From: Amanita rubescens
Lineage: Eukaryota > Basidiomycota > Agaricomycetes > Agaricales > Amanitaceae
Length of the DNA: 64,000 nt
Direction of reading: 5' to 3'
Assembly: GCA_015039365.1 (NCBI GenBank)
Contig: WION01000075.1
Span: 62,001 to 126,000, forward strand
How positions within the stretch are numbered: the first letter of the stretch is position 1; each line of letters starts with the position of its first letter. The notes under the pieces were generated by a model. It did not search any database. It worked only from the letters and a program-made list of their open reading frames with translations, and was not told the origin of the DNA. The position numbers and the translations under genes are program-made. Shown here piece by piece: positions 23,905 through 34,974 of the stretch.

Positions 23905-24088
23905 CGTAAGCGGTTTTGGGCAAAAACCGGTTGCAACCGGTTGCAAGACCAGCCTGCCTTACTGCAGGACCGGTTTTCACCGGTTTCGGTCCGGTTGCAC
24001 CAAATTCCGAAATTTCAAAAACCGGTTGCAGTCCGGTTGCACCAAAAATAGCGCAAAAAACCGGACTGAACCGGACTTTCGAACACTA
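23905..24088. repeat. Right subterminal CCGGTTGCA array
   Basis: Repeats of ACCGGTTGCAACCGGTTGCA, CCGGTTTCGGTCCGGTTGCA and similar end in the inverted terminal repeat. The left end (17873-18035) has the same words. Many are self-complementary, as expected of transposase-binding sites. Confidence 0.7.
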
Positions 24089-24417
24089 GCCATAGAACCC
24101 CTTGTCGGACTACGTATATAAGGCCTCACTTGTATTATAAGGCCTCACTTGTATTCATACAGTAGTCCGAATATCGACTTGGATTGTGCCCCAACTCGTA
24201 TTGACTCCCTGTCTTTCATTGTCTAAGACCTCATCCAGACCGCTCGCCCTTCGGACTCCGGTCCCGGACTCCATCCCGGACTCCAGAGCGTTCTCCAGAA
24301 GTTTAGGCAAGACGTACGTTAGCACGGCGCAGCTTGCATGCTGAAGCCTAGCCTTTCCCCACTACGTCCCGGACTCCGTTATACTCCGTCCTTCCCTGTC
24401 CGCGGCTTAGTTCCTGG

Positions 24418-24566
24418 CACCTGTTAAGCCGGCAATCAACTGCTAATTAGCCAGGGACACAGGCCCTGTGTCCCTTGCTAATTAGCGAGCTTCTTCGCTC
24501 AATCTCTCACTTTCAATAATTCCCGTTAATTATTAAGTTGAATTTCAGTTATTTCTGCTCCTACCA
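24418..24566 (+). repeat. Left 149-bp TIR of the KDZ transposon
   Basis: Pairs with 34975-35123 in inverted orientation (about 97% identical by eye). Contains a near-perfect 45-bp palindrome at 24442-24486 with 22-bp arms (one mismatch) around C24464. The palindrome core is GGGACACAGG and its complement, flanked by GCTAATTAGC on both sides. Confidence 0.88.
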
Positions 24567-24682
24567 CACATTTCTCCCATGTGATACAGCTTGAATAGTT
24601 TCGGCGTGTTACGCGGTCACGGGAAAGATTAACTTCAACTCGTATTCACTGGTATTGTATGTACAAAGGGCTAATTATTGAG

Positions 24683-27600
24683 CTAATCATCATTAAAATC
24701 ACTACCGGATGGTGGGCTCTCTTCATCTGAAGAAATAATTGGCCTACTCTTGAAAACGCGACTGGTCCGGTGGCCCGTCTTGGAACGGGTTTGCATGCGG
24801 GAAGGCACAGAAGGGGTTCCCGATGGCTCGTTCTCCCCCCTGTCGCTGCCATTTTCTTCCTCGTCGGCGCATTCTTCATCGTCAGGCTGTTGAACCGCTC
24901 GCTTCTTCCTCGGCTTCCCCTTGTCACTACGCTGCTTCCGTTTACGGCCGACAGACTCGCCGGCCGCTTCCCGTTCTTTGATTGATTCCACGTGGAGTCG
25001 TACTTCCCACTCCGTGATCCTGACCCAATGACAATCATGGGCTCTCAGTGCTTGTCCAAGCTGCCGAAGTTCATCCATGCTTGTGAGACTTGCAGGATTC
25101 GTGAATTTGATGTTCTCCGGCCATCCGACGAGCTTGACACGATATTTCTGTACAAACTTGTCGTAATTCACATAGTTCATGCTAATATTATCCATATTGG
25201 TAATACGCTCTGTCATCAGTTAGAATTCTGCATCACGACAGGAAGGATGAAAAACTTACTGAGACCACCGAGAATGAAGTTACTGCACTGCGCCCGAAGA
25301 CCTGGCCATGAATCTGCCTTTTTTCCAGCTAGAATGGGTGTTAGAAAGGTGACTAAGCACGAAAAACTTGAGACTTACCTTGCCCGTGTGAACAAGCCCA
25401 ATTCTCGAACTGGCGCAGGAGGCTCCACGCGTCAATCTTGAGGACTTCGGTAAAAAAAGACTCGGTATTTGCCGTTGCAATCCATCCTGGAATACCAGAG
25501 TCCCGGACGTCGCCCCTGCTTGCAAACAAAAATACGTGCGCGCCCGTCCGCGACGCTAAGTTGTCGGCCTATGATGAACGTTAGTAAGAACGATACACCG
25601 ATAAATGCAAACTTACCTCCTGTGATAAACGTTGGATCGTGAATCGCATGCCATCCTGCGCAGCAGAGATGTTTGACGCTCTAGCCCCCTTTTTCTTAAG
25701 GTCGCGGTGGTCCTCCAGCTCCTGCAGTAGCTCGCTCTTTTCGTCCGCAGTCAATTCTTGCATTATTTCTTCAATGTTGATCATGTTTTGGACTTCGAGC
25801 AGCTTCAACCGATTTCCCTCTTCCCGGCCTGCGGACAGATGTGAGAATAGTACAAAATCCAGCAAAAGAGCTTACCTTCATTGAGTTCTTTTGCTTTCTT
25901 GTGGAGGATGGCGTTCTTAAGATTTGGTTTGCGCGTTGATTTCAGTGTTGATGACGAACATAACAAGACGCGGATGTAATCTTCTTTTTTCCTGAATTTC
26001 TCTGCCAGTTCCTCAACCAACTTGTCTCGGAGTACGTGGAATGCCTTGACCTCAGCCAGTAAGGCTTCTCCATTTTCTTTTATCTGCGCGCTTCTCATTT
26101 TTATGGTCTGGCGTTCTGCGTGAGTCCTGGGGCGATAGACGCGTGACCGAATTGGCTGTACAACGGCTGTTGGTAAGCGTTTGGCCCACGTGTCTAACGA
26201 CTCGGCGGCCGTGGGACCATCTTCTCCCTCACTGGCAGCTGTTCGCAATAGCTCGCGCTGATGATTGAGTCGAACCATATACTCTTTGACCCGCTCGTCG
26301 TCAACAGGATGCTCGTCAGCAGCAGGAGGCTCGTCTTCATCATGATTCTCGTCAGCAGCAGGATCGCCATCCTTGAATACAATAACATAACCATTAGCTT
26401 TATGAGTACGTGAAATCACTTACAGAATCATTTCCCAACGGAGTCTGACGTCTCGTTCCAGCGTTTCCCACTGGCCTTTGGGGATCTGTGGAAGGGCGAG
26501 CCTGGGTACTGAAATGCAATATGTCAGTATTGATATTTCGGTTGGACTACTTGTTTAACTTACATTCGATTCTGACGGCGCGCGCTCGTGGGCGCTGAAA
26601 CAACGAAATGGAGGTTGCGTTGGGTGCAACCTCCGAGGCTCGGTGTTTGCCAAGCGAGTTCGGCAGCACCGAAAGGTGCTCGCCCAACTTCGGTCGCACT
26701 CTCGGGGCTCAGGAACTTAGATGCGAAGTGAGGGGAAAGTAAACTGTATAAAACTAACTACGACGGGGTATATAAACTACATGCCTCGTGTGCTACGTGC
26801 GTAATACGGTCCGAAATGTATCCGATACCGAGTCTCGGAGCTTCGGAACGTGGCTCCGAGGTCAAGGGTTTGAGCCGAAGGTGCGGTGAGGGTTTCGGAG
26901 GGTTTCAGTGTCGGTTCCAGCATAGCCGGAATCGACATGTTACACCCGCTGGGGAGTTTTGAATGTTGACGTCCTCGTCAACCTCCGTCGCGTCGGTGGT
27001 GAACGAGATTGAATGTCGGAGGTGAGGGAAAAGATGTCGGATGCAAGGCGTAGTGTCGGTAGAGCAGTGGGAGTTGGCGGCAGTGTAGACAAGTGTCGGT
27101 AGGGTCCGATCCGGCTGTGCGTAGGTAGTCGCGAATAAGGAGGAGTCAGCAGTGGCGGTATGGCTCGGAGGGCTCGGGGTCTGATGGCAGGATTGGTCGG
27201 CGTGATGCGGTGACTGTCGGAATGTAGGGGAAGGGTGCGTTAAGGTTGTGGAGTAGCAGGTGCAGTTGCGGTAGTCATCGTCGGCAGTATGAGAGATCCA
27301 GAAATGTAGGCCACCCCCGCTCGGTGTGGAGTGTCTGTTCGAAAGTGAAAATGCTAAAATGGAGGCCACTCCCGCTCGGTGTGAAGTGTCTCGTAGAAAT
27401 TGAAAGAGTAGGCCACTCCCGCTCGGTGGGGAGTGTACCTTGGCGCGCTTCGTCAAAATGCTAAATTCGGTTCGGGGTAAGGGTTCCTGTATGATTCCTG
27501 CGGTGTGCGTACTGATATCCGTATCCTAGAGTCATCCCAACTTCCCCCACACTCCGAGCGGGCTTCAGTTGCTTGTCAGGGTGCGGATTGAGCTGTGGTG

Positions 27601-29271
27601 GTGCCGGTCGTGAAGAGGGATAGCCGAGGGGTCCGAGGGTTGGTGAATATGCGCCGTAATCACAAATACAGCTGCGCTGTATGCCTATCCTGCGAAGAAA
27701 GAAAAAAAATCGCTAAAAAAAAAGAATGTCGACTTGCGTGCATCGGTAAGCTGGTGCCGAACTGTTGTGGGTGAGGCGGCGGACTTGGATGAGGTGCAGG
27801 AGTCCGGACCAAGGCGGCGTGTGGCTGCAGGAGGTGCGAGGGGTGAGGGAAGGGGTTGGCGTGGTCTACACGTGGTGATGGGAGGTAGGGGATGCGGCGA
27901 ATAATGAAGGGTCGGGTTGGCGTGAATTGAGTGGTGGCTGTGCTCTGGAAGTCTGATACATGAGGCGGGTGCATGCTGCGAGACGGTGTGGGCAGATGGG
28001 CGCGATGGCAACCGATGAGGCCAGATGGGATCCGATAAGGTGCAACGGTGGCTGATCGGCTCCGATGGGGCTGCGTCAAGCTGTAGACTTCAAGCGATGC
28101 GGCATGATGCAGAGTGCATGAGGTACTAGGTGCGTGACGCAAGACAGTGCATGTGGATGGAGCGAGATAGCGACCGATGGCATCCAATAAGGGTGTGGCA
28201 GGTGCAGATGTCGTTCAGCAAGCTCAGTGGGCTCCGATGGAATCTGGGAAGGGAGCAGTAGGCTGTAGACGTCGTGCAGCGAGCTTGGCGGGCTGGGATG
28301 CAGTGGCAGTGTGTTTGGCGGTAACCAACGGACGTATGAGAGCCGGAAGTGAGCAAATGGGGCCGTCCAAAGGAATGAAAGCCTCCGGGGCTGTGCGCAA
28401 GTGAAAGTGAGTGTGAATGAGCGTGAGTGCAACCCGAATTGGACCGAGCGGTGGGCTCCAGTTGAAACAACGAAACGGAGGTTGCGTTGGGTGCAACCTC
28501 TGAGGCTCGGTGTTTGCCAAGCGAGTTCGGCAGCACCGAAAGGTGCTCGCCCAACTTCGGTCGCACTCTCGGGGCTCAGGAACTTAGATGCGAAGTGAGG
28601 GGAAAGTAAACTGTATAAAACTAACTACGACGGGGTATATAAACTACATGCCTCGTGTGCTACGTGCGTAATACGGTCCGAAATGTATCCGATACCGAGT
28701 CTCGGAGCTTCGGAACGTGGCTCCGAGGTCAAGGGTTTGAGCCGAAGGTGCGGTGAGGGTTTCGGAGGGTTTCAGTGTCGGTTCCAGCATAGCCGGAATC
28801 GACACGTTACAGCGCATTAGATGATGTTCCCGTACTGTTCGACGACATCTGGAATCCGGAAGATCCAACTTCCTGTCGTCTTCGGTGATTTGGGTATAAT
28901 ATTGGTTCCGGGGGATTATTCTCTTCATATACAGAATTACGGTTGACGATATTATAGTTTTTAGGTTGCTGTAAATTTGAAGGAGCGTGTGGTCATGTGT
29001 GAGATGCCGAAGGAGTAATGACTGGCGGTTTAGTAGCGTGCGGGGAGTTCAACGAACTAGGTGGCGTATTCAGTGGACCGAAGGTTCGTCGGCCTCCTGT
29101 AATTGTAGCCCTTGCTGAGATAGGGATATAGCCTCTTCCTCTTCCTATACCCGTGTCCAATGACGATGCCGTGCAGCGGCGGTGGTGCGTCAAGGACGAG
29201 GAAGCCTTTCCGTGGCTTCGAGAAGATGGATTCCCTGGGCGAGCATTCTCGTCCTCGCAGGAATTGCTCAT
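24683..29271 (-). CDS. Gene X2: KDZ-unit accessory protein of unknown function, interrupted by an LTR element
   Basis: This is the paralogue of X1. From ATG 29271 the exons run through a basic, Arg/Gly-containing N-terminus, a segment ending TSSNA, then (after the LTR insertion) PTSARRQNR, a linker with acidic repeats, YRPRTHAERQTIKMRSAQ, a coiled coil, KFRKKEDYIRVLLCSSS, KKGARASNIS, YVNYDKFVQKYRVKLVGW, SVGRKRKQRSDKGK, and an acidic tail with IISSDEE. Removing 26596-28811 and one GCGC copy restores the frame across the insertion, and I see no other stop. Unlike X1 it keeps the Lys-rich to acidic transition open. Function unknown; the charged tail suggests a nuclear or DNA-associated role. It is divergent from RNase H1-N gene 2 (150 bp apart). 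Confidence 0.72.
26596..26944 (-). repeat. LTR of the 2.2-kb element (right on +, 3' LTR on -)
   Basis: 349 bp, nearly identical to 28463-28811. Contains the TATA-like word GTATATAAA on the plus strand near 26770. Confidence 0.85.
27308..27436 (+). repeat. Three spaced copies of a 27-bp repeat in the LTR element interior
   Basis: The word AGGCCAC-CCCGCTCGGTG followed by GGAGTGT or GAAGTGT occurs at 27308, 27363 and 27410. Meaning unknown. Confidence 0.6.
28463..28811 (-). repeat. Second LTR of the 2.2-kb element
   Basis: 349-bp partner of 26596-26944; visible differences include C for T in the GAAAYGG word near the start and C for T in GACAYGTTACA at the end. Followed by GCGC, the target duplication. 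Confidence 0.85.
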
Positions 29272-29421
29272 GGAGCCGCCAGCAGCCGGAATAAGGTGGG
29301 CGCCAATGGGAAAACTTGCGACTTAACAATGATCCATTAAATAATTCCCAACACGTGGGAAGTTGAACATTGAGTTCTGACACGTTTTATTTGCATCCAC
29401 TAACACACACACACCCCAACC
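29272..29421. promoter_or_regulatory. Divergent promoter between gene X2 and RNase H1-N gene 2
   Basis: 150 bp shared by both genes. It has CACGTG (29352-29357) within CCCAACACGTGGG, and a CA-repeat just before the ATG at 29422. The equivalent gap in unit 1 also has CACGTG. Confidence 0.5.
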
Positions 29422-30389
29422 ATGGCGCACAGTAAGCCCACTCCCCCACCTTCGTATAATAAAAATTAATCCTTGTGACAGGTCAATCTCGTGTTTCAAG
29501 CGGCAGGCGCCAGACGTCAAGCTCCAGACACAGGGGCAGTCAAGGAAGCTCGGATGGTAAGCCATCGATCACCAAAAACGAGCTTCGCTCACGACGCTTC
29601 CCACTTAAAGCAACGGTCTCTTCAGTAACATCTCAGATGGAAAATATTACTATAACAAGTCGGCTCCAAGACATGGTCCGCGAATTCGTGCGGGACGTCC
29701 CTTACAATCGTGGAGGCCGCTACAACTATTATGTGGTCTACTGTGGCCGCGAGTCTGGAGTTTTTGACACCTGGTACGACATTTGTTTATCTTTTATGGT
29801 CAGAGAATGGTAACGACTGACTATTTGGACAGGATCTCGACTCATCAATCTGTTATTGGGGTGTCTGGCAATGCTTATAAGGGGTTTCACACCCTCCGCG
29901 AGGCACAGACCTCCTACAACGGATGGGTTGAGTTTCTCACCCAGCGAGCACTAGGGGGCCCTAGAGTTCAAGCCCCAATCTCGGCATCGCAGCCACGCGT
30001 TCCCGCGTCAGCGCCCACATCTGCTCCGCTTTCTCCTGTGCCCAGAGCACCTGTGGTGCGCGCTCAACCGCCTGCGCCGCCCACTCCTGGACTCGGTAGC
30101 CTGAGGGAAACCCCTTCCCCAACTCTTTCGGATGCTTCGTCACTCGGTCTCGGGCAAGACCCGTGGTTCGTAGTTGCCGAAGGAGAGCGCCCGGGTGTCT
30201 ATCACACCAGGTGTGCATTCTCATCATTGATATTGAGCAGAGCACTTAGACTATTTTTGAATTAGGGATGAAGCCTTCGACGCTTTGGGAGACTCTCCCA
30301 TTGCCGTCATTGACCGGGTCTTCGGAGAGTTGGGGGCGTTGCGTCTGTTCGTGAGGAAGTATATGAGGAACCAAGTGCATGCTATTTGA
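29422..30389 (+). CDS. RNase H1 N-terminal (viroplasmin-like) domain protein, copy 2
   Basis: Four exons by eye: a tiny first exon (29422-29431), 29482-29773, 29833 to about 30210, and a short last exon ending TGA 30387-30389. The second exon ends YYVVYCGRESGVFDTW and the third continues ISTHQSVIGVSGNAYKGF with LREAQTSYNGWVEF, a textbook RNase H1-N/viroplasmin domain. A Pro/Ala-rich linker leads to a second diverged domain beginning PWFVVAEGERPGVYH. No catalytic RNase H domain is present. It is the middle gene of the complete KDZ transposon and appears intact. Copy 1 (4140-4979) has the same two-domain plan. Confidence 0.8.
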
Positions 30390-30447
30390 ATAATGCGCTT
30401 GTTCGTGAGGAGGTATTATGAGACAGAGTACATGCTATTTGAATTCG
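30347..30447 (+). repeat. Tandem duplication across the stop codon of RNase H1-N gene 2
   Basis: Two imperfect copies of about 45 bp (from about 30347 and 30402) share TTCGTGAGGA, TATGAG and CATGCTATTTGAAT. The first contains the stop codon; the second lies in the 3' UTR. Confidence 0.6.
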
Positions 30448-31525
30448 TACATGGTATATAGCTCGTAGCTAAAAATTTGAACATCGTCTATGCATTTTCC
30501 TGGATTCCGATCATACGAGTAAAGGAAAGTGATTGATATACGAGTGAGTGTATAGAATGACAAAGTGGGAGAAGGTAAAAATGGTGGGAATGCAGCGAAG
30601 GGACAAGGTGAAAATGAAGGGTACGCGTCGAAATCGATAAAGTGGGAGAAGGCGAAGACCGCGGGTATACATAGTAGTAAGGAATGACTTGATTAACGCA
30701 CACGAAACCGAGAGCTTCAAGCGTGCAGTTCAACTGAGTGTAGTAGAACTTGAAGGTGTGGCAGAGCGAATGCAGAAGTATTTAGTAAAGCTACAGACTC
30801 GCTGTACCTGGAATGCACTCTTGCCGCCATAGGTGCCAGTAACATGATAATGCTTTGCAATTTGAACATAAATCTTATGGCATACATTCAATGCCACGCT
30901 GGAACGACTTTCGCAATGATCAAAACTAATCCGATCTTCCAAGTTGGCACAAAATGAACTGTGCCCGCCAGCGCGAACATGACCTCAGCTCATCCGACTC
31001 ACTGTACCTGGAATGCACTCTTGCCGCCATAAGTGCTAACACGATGATACTTTGAAAGTAAATCTTATGGCATACATTCAATGCCGCGGTGACCTGGAAC
31101 AACTTTCGCGATATTCAAAATCGATTTTCCGAGTTGGCACAAAATGAGTGTTTCCGCCAGCGCGAACATGACCTCGGCTCATCCTGATATCCTCATTCTC
31201 TGTCCTTAGCCTAAAGATGATAGAATACTCCCGTCGATCGCAAGAAACAGGCAGAGCAATGTTATTGGCATTCGCACAAGCCTTAAGGTCGTAGACGAGA
31301 TGCGTTCACACTCAACTACTCCGAAATCACAGGCCAGGTATTTTCTGATGTTTCCAGTGCATATTGAAACCTTTGGCAATAACTTACCGCCTGATAAGTC
31401 AGAAATTTGGGTGGGCGTGATGATCTGCGATTACTGATAAGCCCGATAAGATAATGTCATCCAACGTGACTTAGTGACGTGTCGCTTAGTACACGCCGCT
31501 GCTGGCACCTGCTGGCACCAGGGCG
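30390..31525. other. Spacer before the KDZ transposase, with a 200-bp tandem repeat
   Basis: No supported gene. Two tandem copies of a unit of about 200 bp (about 30802-31001 and 31002-31195) share CTGTACCTGGAATGCACTC, GGCATACATTCAATGCC and GTTGGCACAAAATGA. A (GC)TGGCACC(T) doublet lies just upstream of the ATG at 31526. This is the promoter region of the transposase, and the repeats could be regulatory or element-binding sites. Confidence 0.6.
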
Positions 31526-34500
31526 ATGAAGAAGGCTACTCTTTCGTCCAAAAGATTGCGCAATTTCGGCCAAGGTGGTGTGGTGATGCGTCAATATGGC
31601 AAAGCGGTAGGGCGCAAGCAAATTGAAAAAGAGATTTCAAGAAGCCAAGCTCTTAATCAGGGTGTGTTTAACTTCTTACCCTCCCTGCTCCAAGACGACT
31701 CTGACGTCCATAATCAGAACCTATAAACGAAATTTTTGAAACTTTTGACATGGATGTTGACTCCAACCTTGATGAAGAATCCGAGTTGGACCCCTCCCTC
31801 GCAAATGATGTCCTTGACGGAACACAGGCCGATGACCCAAGCCACGCTGGTGCAGAATTATCCGAAGTAGTGAAAAATATCAAAAATTCACGGTAAGCTT
31901 TTATCTTTTCTTCGAAAACTTTTACAGTTCGCTACAACTTACTTGGTCAGGCGCATTCGCAAAGATGCCAGTAATAGGCGAGATAGAACGGAGCGTCAAA
32001 TTGCTGGTTTTTCTGCTCAAATGGATGCCATCGTAAAATCATATCAGGAATGGAGTTTTCGGATGCACGAAGGGGGGGATCCGGATGTCCTTTCTCCGCC
32101 GTTTCAAGAGGTACCAGAAGGCATGGAAAACATTGTCCTTTTGGACACGTATTGTAAGTTTCCAAGGACAACAGACCATTCTTATATTAATTTGACACTA
32201 GGAATGTACAATACGCGGTACAGCATGTTCCGGAGTGACGAGTTTGTTGCCAGTGCGCTTGTACGGCAGGGGATGATACCTAATGCGCCGTTTCGCCCCA
32301 CCTATGCAGTTTCAACACGCTTGCTTCAGCTGTATTACAATCTGCGGTGCCGTTGTCCTCACCTTGGTGTCCAGCCTTTCGTGAAAGGGTTACTGGATAT
32401 GCATAGCGTACGTTCAATGATTATTCCGAAAATACGAAGCTAACAACGTGTAGCTTGCCTATAGACCGTATCACAACACTGTTTTTTCGATCTGCTTCGA
32501 CTTATACCTCGACATACTTGAAAAGAATCGGAGTGCGGTTTTGAAGACTCTAGATCGTGATCGCCCATTGTGGCGTATACAGAATACATGCCCTGCCTGC
32601 TCGTACAAGTTACATGACGAGAAAGATATGAAGTTCAAGATGCTAATTACTATGGACGGCAATAATTCATTGAAGCGCGTTCGAAGAGATGTAGGGGAAT
32701 TGAGTGCATCTGATGCCCGGAAATGTCGATCTGCCCTCCCAGATTCTCGGAGCGCACCTGGTGATTACTATATATCACGTGAGGAAGTTGACAAATGGGC
32801 AAAGGGAACCCTTGACAAGGAGTTGAATAGACATGATCCCGTGAGTCGAACCACTTTCACTTCTTACGCGCGTCTCAATCAGCATTCTAGAACGATGACA
32901 GTGAAACTGTCTGTTCAGGCCGCTGGACTAACATGGTTGATGCATTGACGTCACGAATGTGGGGGATATTTGACGAAACGGGTGTATTCCTGGCTCTCTG
33001 TCGCCACGGTTTCGTTTTGTTGGTATCGGATATGGTGCGGAGCGGTGAACTGTAATGTTTTTTAATTTCATTTGCTTCTCTATACTGACTACGTTCTAAC
33101 TACAGTGCAAAGTACCCCCTAGCTATTACAAGCACACTTCTGAAGGCATTTGGTGGCGATCTTGGGCTTGGGTATGATATTGGATGTAAATTTGGCAAAA
33201 CGATTAGGAATAGTCCCCTCGGAAGAACGGCCGCCGAACTAAACCTTCAGTGTCTTGTTGGATCATTTCATGGACATGCGCACAAACGGCTTTGCCAGCT
33301 ATCGTATCTGGCAACATACACTGAGGGCCTAGGTCTCGAAGATCTTGAGGGGTGCGAGCGCTTCTTCTCGAAGTCAAATGCGCTTGCTCGGTCTATCCGC
33401 TATGCAACTGTTTTCCACCGACAGCAGGCCATTGTCAATTATATGAGGCATGTTGATGAATTCGAGACATACGCTAACTTAAGTAAGTCTTTTAATACAT
33501 TGTGCAACAAGTTATCGACTGATAGTTTCATAGGCAAGTTTATCGTCGACAATTATAAGCAAGCACTGAAAATTTTGCAAACGGAAGCACCGTTACGACA
33601 ACTAATGAAGCGGCATGGAATAACCGATCCCGCCATCTTCAGGACGTGGCTTGACGAAGAGAAGACATATTTGTCTAGTTTGCTTCGTGAGCCGCCTGAA
33701 GAAACACTAGAAATAGAATATTATGAACGCTTAGTCCAGCTATTCGATTACCAGTACGTATTCATTTATTCGTGATGATCCTCATACTAATATGCCAGGG
33801 ATGACTTAAATACAGAAATTTTCCACCACACGAATCCAGATAATGTGACTCAACGTGACAGGACACGATCCATTGAAGCGAAGCGCCGGCATGCGATCGA
33901 AAGGCGCGATAACTGCCTTAAGCGGGTCCATGAGCTTGAGATTAAACTCAAAGTCATGCGGCGTTGGGAACGGGGCTCCGAGGAGTGGAATGCGGCAGCG
34001 AAGAAGGTTGTACTTCGTGAATACCGGAAGGCTGTCGATAGGCTAGAGAGCCTTGCCGTCTCGCGGATCTCAGAGCTATCAAAAATGAACGAATCGCAAA
34101 TATGCAAGTTCTGTTCTACATTATGATGTGTCTTTGTCTCATAATGGAGTTCAGGTTATAATCTACGCAATCACATTTCGGCTGGTGTTAAAGCACGGTC
34201 AAAGACTATCAGGACAGCATTGGAAAAGTACAACGAGGCAGCAGCCGCTCTCAATCCCGCCGCGCCGGAGCTCACCTGGAAAATGGTTGTCGAGTATGCC
34301 GTCCTCGCAGACTTCAACCTCCTCCGTGATGTGAGACAAGATGTTCGTAAGAAGCCGTGGGCGTCGTCTACAAACCGGCTTCTCCGAGATCAATACTTCA
34401 AACTGGAGCGTGCTCGCGAGGAGATAGACAGGCTGAACATTGAAATTCGCCGCGTCATCACATACATAGCAGACGAAGCTATATTCTTGCAGATGATTGA

Positions 34501-34846
34501 AGAAGCTGTGGCGGCTGACGACGCCCGATTGGCTCATCAGATTACTCTTTATGGCCTAGAGCGTGGGCGATCAAATGCTGTGCATATCAAGCGCTTCGCC
34601 AAACTGGCAAAGGATCCTGGCTTTACAGGCAACGTCCGGCTTGGGCAAAGTATTCACCAACCCTTCCTAGGCCCTTCCGGACATTTGAGCCAAGGTATCA
34701 ATGACGATGCCGACACCGGTGAGGACGATGCCGATGACGAAGACGACGAGGAAGAAGAAGCAGAGGAAGAAGAGGCAGCTTATGATATTGCATACAAAGT
34801 GCTCAAGGTATCTTCTGATGCCTATACAGAAGACGATGACTTGTAG
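31526..34846 (+). CDS. KDZ transposase with CxC1-type cysteine cluster (copy 2)
   Basis: About ten exons joined by 47-60 nt introns. Order: acidic N-terminus, RIRKDASNRRDRTERQIAGF, CPHLGVQPFVKGLLDMH, the Cys pair in NTCPACSYKLHDE, DGNNSLKRVRR (catalytic Asp), DYYISREEVDKWAK, WTNMVDALTSRMWGIFDETG, GLGYDIGCKFGKT (second Asp), CLVGSFHGHAHKRLCQLSY, GLGLEDLEGCERFFSKSN (catalytic Glu region), ending in a coiled coil and an acidic tail. KDZ enzymes cut and paste DNA through an RNase H-fold core. One doubt: at the third intron the exon T (32152) joins GA to make TGA where copy 1 splices CGT (Arg), so either this is a nonsense change or a different splice site is used. Otherwise the gene is intact within a TIR-bounded unit. 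Confidence 0.87.
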
Positions 34847-34974
34847 TCAGTAACGAAAAACTTAGCAATAACACAAGTCCTTTACCATATATGATGATGA
34901 TACAATTTGGCATGTGCAGAATCTTTTTAAGTTGTATTACATAAGAGAAATGTGATGTCCCTGTGGTACTAAGT
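34847..34974. other. 3' region of the KDZ gene
   Basis: AT-rich untranslated sequence between the transposase stop and the inner edge of the right TIR. The words CACATTTCTC and ATACAACTT (reverse strand) echo sequence just inside the left TIR, so the inverted similarity extends weakly past 149 bp. Confidence 0.5.

Larger units (their letters stand above)
17861..24088. mobile_element. 6.2-kb element carrying a RecQ-like helicase and DUF6589, 8-bp TSD
   Basis: The ends are TAGTGTTCTAAAGTCCGG (left) and its inverted partner with G for T at position 9 (right, 24071-24088). Perfect 8-bp target duplications GCCATAGA lie at 17853-17860 and 24089-24096. Subterminal regions (17873-18035 and 23905-24080) are filled with CCGGTTGCAACCGG words. 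The only two genes are the helicase (+) and the DUF6589 gene (-), which converge in the middle. No hAT or other standard transposase is visible. It is inserted in the solo LTR. Confidence 0.85.
26596..28811 (-). mobile_element. 2.2-kb non-coding LTR retrotransposon (TRIM/LARD-like)
   Basis: Two 349-bp LTRs (26596-26944 and 28463-28811) differ at about three positions. The flanks share GCGC (26592-26595 and 28812-28815), a 4-bp target duplication. Read on the minus strand the LTR is TGTAAC...GTTTCA and is followed after 2 nt by TGGAGCCCAC (complement of 28451-28460), a tRNA-type primer site starting with TGG. The 1.5-kb interior is GC-rich and has no gag or pol similarity; its long open frames reflect base composition. 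It would need enzymes from another element. Confidence 0.85.

Noticed and set aside
17861..24088. Treating the helicase and DUF6589 as host genes flanked by chance repeats
   Set aside because: Inverted ends, perfect 8-bp duplication and clean repair of the surrounding LTR define a single insertion.
26905..28598. Many overlapping frames of 60-180 codons
   Set aside because: They lie in the GC-rich interior and LTRs of a non-coding retrotransposon, overlap on both strands, and have no domain or splice support.
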